Assembly (NCBI GenBank): GCA_021464415.1
Contig: CM038467.1
Span: 12,107,411-12,171,410, forward strand
Direction of reading: 5' to 3'
DNA length: 64,000 nucleotides
Source: Lonicera japonica
Lineage: Eukaryota > Streptophyta > Magnoliopsida > Dipsacales > Caprifoliaceae
A program made the position numbers and the translations under genes. Numbering within the stretch: position 1 is the stretch's first letter; every line of letters begins with the position of its first letter. Of the stretch, positions 62,587-64,000 are shown one piece after another. Under the pieces are notes generated by a model that was given only the letters and a program-made list of their open reading frames with translations, had not been told where the DNA came from and did no database searches.

Positions 62587-63230
62587 TTCCATCAACCCAT
62601 ATGTAAAATGTATGCATGAAGCTTGTAATTTGTATTAGTGAAAGGGGAGACAGAGTTGTAAAAGAAGTTGGATGTAACTTATGCAATTGGGGTTTGTGTA
62701 CTTTTTCTTTTTATACAAGTGATGGGTATATCTGGATAGTTTGATGACTTGTGTACTTTTAAACACTTAAGTTCCATAGGAAATGGAACTTCGATGCAAT
62801 TGAATTCGTTACTCTAAGGTCCCTCAAGATTCAGTTTCTTTTATTTGTTTGTTGATGATTCATGATGACCAATTTTTAGGGTAATAAACGGATTATCAGT
62901 GGTCTTTCCCAATACCCGTTATGATAATTAAGTGTATGATTAGTCGGTTGATGAAATAGGTTGTAATTATTCGCCAAATTGGCAAATAATTTGAGTTATC
63001 CTCATAAAATACAAATAATTTACTGCAACAGAATGTATATAATATTTTGGTGTAATATTCAAGATGAGAGAAAAAAATACAATGAAACAGATACTAGTCA
63101 GATTATTTGTTTATAGCCAATAATCTAATCTACAGTAGCTTAATATACATACTGGTTTTGAAAAGCAATAAAAATGAAAGAAAATAAAACAGGGAAAGAG
63201 ACTTAATGCAAATAAATAAAACTTGAATCT
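62587..63230. other. 3' flank of the ABHD17-like gene
   Basis: Presumed 3' UTR up to roughly 62800, then AT-rich DNA. No further gene before the tRNA. Confidence 0.45.
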
Positions 63231-63314
63231 TGTCAGAAGTGGGATTTGAACCCACGCTCTCTTACGAGAACCAGAACTTGAGTCTGGCGCCTTAGACCAC
63301 TCGGCCATCCTGAC
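63231..63314 (-). tRNA. tRNA-Leu (anticodon CAA)
   Basis: An 84-nt class II tRNA on the minus strand: acceptor GTCAGGA/TTCTGAC, D arm TGGCCGAGTGGTCTAAGGC, anticodon stem CCAGA/TCTGG around CTCAAGT (CAA), long variable arm TTCTCGTAAGAGAGC, T arm GTGGG-TTCAAAT-CCCAC, discriminator A. CCA is not encoded and no intron is seen; plant tRNA-Leu(CAA) genes sometimes have one. T-rich sequence follows as terminator. Confidence 0.96.
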
Positions 63315-63454
63315 GTCGTGATAAATAGAGAGATAATCTTCATTAACATATTTATTTGATTATATAAATTGTTAATCTTCTTCCGTGGATCTTTTCACCG
63401 CCGTCCATCTTCCTCAGCATAAACCCTGAATGCTCGAAAACCCTAAATAAAGCG

Positions 63455-63733
63455 ATGGCTCGCGCAAATCTGCAGTTCGATTATCGGTAAGTATGTATTA
63501 CAGCTATTCTACTTTTGATAGGGATTCAAACTATTATTTATTATATGCATAAAATAAAATAGATAACTCAAATTGAGGATGTTTGATGAATGTGTTGTGT
63601 GTTTAGGTTAAAAGAGCAAATTGGAATGGAAGCAATCAATCACGCTCTGAAGGCTCTTCGGAAGCGGCATAAATCGGAAGAGGGCGCTCATGGCCCTGCG
63701 ATCATAGCTCTTTCTAGGCCTTTTTGTTATCAG
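63455..63733 (+). CDS. ATG16: ATG16 autophagy protein, first two exons (partial, runs off the window)
   Basis: Exon 1 (63455-63486) and exon 2 (63607-63733) join to MARANLQFDYRLKEQIGMEA, INHALKALRKRHKSEEGAHG and PAIIALSRPFCYQ. The middle block matches the Arabidopsis ATG16 N-terminus (EAINHALKALRKRH-LEEGAHAPAI-ALS-P), the ATG5-binding region. ATG16 joins ATG12-ATG5 and positions ATG8 lipidation on the growing autophagosome; its coiled coil and WD40 propeller should lie beyond the right edge. The splice phase fits the expected next exon (GSEWKEK-type), which is not in the window. The ATG lies 140 bp from a divergent tRNA-Leu gene. Confidence 0.88.
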
Positions 63734-64000
63734 GTCCCTCGTTCATTCTCTCCCTATTTTTTATTTTTTGACAATTGGCATTCATCAAACTTATACAGGG
63801 GGTCTTATGTATATATAATAATGGTTTTGAATCTTAATATTGTGTAAGGGATAAAAGATTGGAAGTCTATAACTTTTTAAAGGGTTGAAAGGTATTGAGA
63901 AACATGCCTTTTGAAGAGATGAGAGATGGAGAAATTAGATTTACGGTGCATTTGGCACGGGTTACCACTTGTGTATATAACTACTGTTTTTCTTATTTTG
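63734..64000 (+). other. Start of ATG16 intron 2
   Basis: Begins GTCCCTCG right after the CYQ codons and stays AT-rich to the window end without a recognisable next exon. Confidence 0.6.

Overview
The window is AT-rich nuclear DNA of a flowering plant, most likely a eudicot. Genes with small exons and GT-AG introns, two nuclear tRNA genes, recognisable plant genes (SOBIR1, MHF2/CENP-X, a JINGUBANG-like WD40 gene, a plant ABHD17-like hydrolase, ATG16) and many plant-type DNA transposons support this. I cannot name the species.

Layout. Bases 1-3045 hold a fragment of a sieve-element-occlusion gene and a 530-bp hAT MITE with a perfect 8-bp target duplication. Bases of about 3046-22845 look like one very large Mutator-like element (MULE). 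It carries a MURA transposase broken by two nonsense codons (+, 6408-8638). Tail-to-tail with it is an intact ten-exon gene (-, 14447-9855) for a 1233-residue protein with a plant-mobile-domain/DUF1985-like N-terminal half, coiled coils and a C-terminal Ulp1-type cysteine protease domain. To the right lie a 3.7-kb field of higher-order repeats, a small GRF zinc-finger gene and a very acidic ORF. The non-coding parts are peppered with a short motif, TAYCTGT, densest in a ~92-bp tandem array at 4.1-4.7 kb. Bases 22.8-27.9 kb hold two well-bounded MITEs (MULE-type and PIF/Harbinger-type).

The host genes start at 28 kb: SOBIR1 (+), MHF2/CENP-X (-, six tiny exons with a 2.5-kb intron that contains a hAT MITE), tRNA-Thr(TGT) (+) and the JINGUBANG-like WD40 gene (-). 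From 41 to 58 kb there is no host gene I can support. That stretch holds a hAT deletion derivative with a perfect target duplication, a degenerate LINE ORF1, a MITE, two LTR-like fragments, a second hAT remnant and simple repeats. Bases 58.9-62.6 kb encode the ABHD17-like hydrolase (+, five exons), followed by tRNA-Leu(CAA) (-) and the first two exons of ATG16 (+), which runs off the window.

How things fit together. The MULE is the candidate system: a transposase, a PMD/Ulp1 protein kept open while the transposase decayed, extra small ORFs, and a repeated short DNA motif in its non-coding DNA. This resembles the Arabidopsis VANDAL elements, whose VANC protein recognises short repeated motifs in its own element to counter silencing. 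It also resembles the Ulp1-carrying Kaonashi/CUMULE elements. The link here is inference. The host genes are unrelated in function: immune co-receptor, kinetochore/Fanconi histone fold, WD40 scaffold, membrane-associated thioesterase-like hydrolase, autophagy.
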